Shown here: in pieces, positions 63,672 through 64,000 of the stretch
How positions within the stretch are numbered: the stretch's first letter is position 1
How the letters are laid out: each line of letters opens with the position of its first letter
NCBI RefSeq assembly: GCF_046195335.1
Contig: NZ_CP176093.1
Strand: one strand, 5' to 3'
Length of the DNA: 64,000 nt
DNA from: Methanospirillum lacunae
Lineage (GTDB): Archaea > Halobacteriota > Methanomicrobia > Methanomicrobiales > Methanospirillaceae
Made by a program: the position numbers and the translations under genes
The notes under the pieces: model-generated
Told to the model about the DNA's origin: nothing
Databases searched by the model: none
What the model saw: only the letters and a program-made list of their open reading frames with translations

Positions 63672-64000
63672 TTATCGCCGGGAAATACAGATCATCCCGG
63701 CAGCAATCCCCAGCAACACCACCATAACTGGCAAACCGGCACGTGTCGGAGCTGGCAGAGGTGTTTGTGATGGGACTGGAGTGGATGTTGGAACAGGAGT
63801 TGGCGGTTGTGTTGGAACCCCACTCAAAACTGCTGATATCGGCAGGGTCTGTCCTTCAACGATCTTTACTACACTGACATACGAGGCATAACCCTCTTTC
63901 TGAAGAGTGAGAGTATAATCACCAGGTGCCAGGTCGGAAAGGTAGACAGGAGTTATACCCATAAACTGATTATTTAGGAATACTTGTGCATCAGCGGGTT
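63672..64000 (-). CDS. PEGA-domain surface protein (5' partial)
   Basis: The frame is open to the window edge (PADAQVFLNNQFMGITPVYL reads in frame), so the gene begins beyond 64000; the ATG at 63962 is internal. A PEGA domain (SDLAPGDYTLTLQKEGYASY) is followed by a Pro/Thr stalk and a C-terminal hydrophobic anchor (GLPVMVVLLGIAAGMICI) ending SRR. Probably membrane-tethered, exported. Confidence 0.82.
   Translation of the reverse strand, partial: PADAQVFLNNQFMGITPVYLSDLAPGDYTLTLQKEGYASYVSVVKIVEGQTLPISAVLSGVPTQPPTPVPTSTPVPSQTPLPAPTRAGLPVMVVLLGIAAGMICISRR

Noticed and set aside
1..64000. tRNA or rRNA genes
   Set aside because: I looked through intergenic stretches and saw no cloverleaf or rRNA landmarks; a covariance search was not possible, so small RNAs could be missed.

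Overview
The window comes from a methanogenic archaeon, most likely a member of Methanomicrobiales (a Methanospirillum- or Methanoregula-like genome). The clade call is inference from gene content. Archaeal markers include PriS and GINS replication proteins, eIF2-alpha, L44e, S27e, Nop10, glycerol-1-phosphate dehydrogenase and geranylgeranyl reductase with its ferredoxin. The methanogen signal is the YcaO-TfuA pair (McrA thioamidation) and a DUF2769 protein. Many very long PAS-type signalling proteins and large secreted beta-propeller, beta-helix and dockerin proteins are typical of Methanomicrobiales.

Layout. 1-2.6 kb: the 3' part of a thiamine-diphosphate enzyme and a PAPS-reductase-like protein. 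2.7-7.7 kb: two divergent secreted beta-propeller proteins. 7.7-10.4 kb: an anti-sigma-type ATPase and STAS antagonist, divergent from a metallo-beta-lactamase protein whose C-terminus looks like a degenerate kinase ATPase. 10.4-18.6 kb: MFS transporter, small TIG protein, solute-binding/Cache protein and a 1620-residue hybrid sensor kinase. 18.6-23.5 kb: an accessory island with a primase-helicase, a broken HEPN gene and a decayed four-repeat type I-E-like CRISPR array directly against it, with no cas genes. 23.5-31.2 kb: a histone-H1-like Lys/Ala/Pro-rich protein, a SemiSWEET, an HTH-PAS regulator, a pseudogene with two in-frame stops, and an unknown protein-kinase-response regulator set. 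31.3-38.6 kb: MsrA, secreted protein, nitroreductase, subtilase with dockerin, HPS-RraA fusion, flippase-like protein and a HepT-MntA toxin-antitoxin pair.

38.7-51.6 kb: a GNAT gene, then the five-gene set ycaO-tfuA-moeB-moaD-moaE. Next come DUF2769 and a small SPEG-repeat protein, a lone CARF-HEPN (Cas02710-type) effector with a small membrane protein upstream, a site-2 protease, RNase HII, a large beta-helix protein, and geranylgeranyl reductase with a 57-residue ferredoxin. 51.7-58.9 kb: a tightly packed minus-strand information-processing run UPF0058-elp3-priS-GINS-L44e-S27e-eIF2alpha-nop10-PAC2-EndoQ. 59.1-64 kb: UPF0179-egsA, divergent DUF63-SpoIIM-proS, and a partial PEGA-domain surface protein.

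The observations most worth following are: (1) the co-operonic thioamidation (YcaO/TfuA) and ubiquitin-like sulfur-carrier (MoeB/MoaD/MoaE) genes; (2) the HEPN pseudogene abutting the relic CRISPR array beside a primase-helicase; (3) the orphan CARF-HEPN effector with its membrane partner; (4) an archaeal STAS/anti-sigma ATPase/MBL switch without a sigma factor; (5) the H1-like HTH protein. Assignments rest on motifs read by eye; no database search was run.
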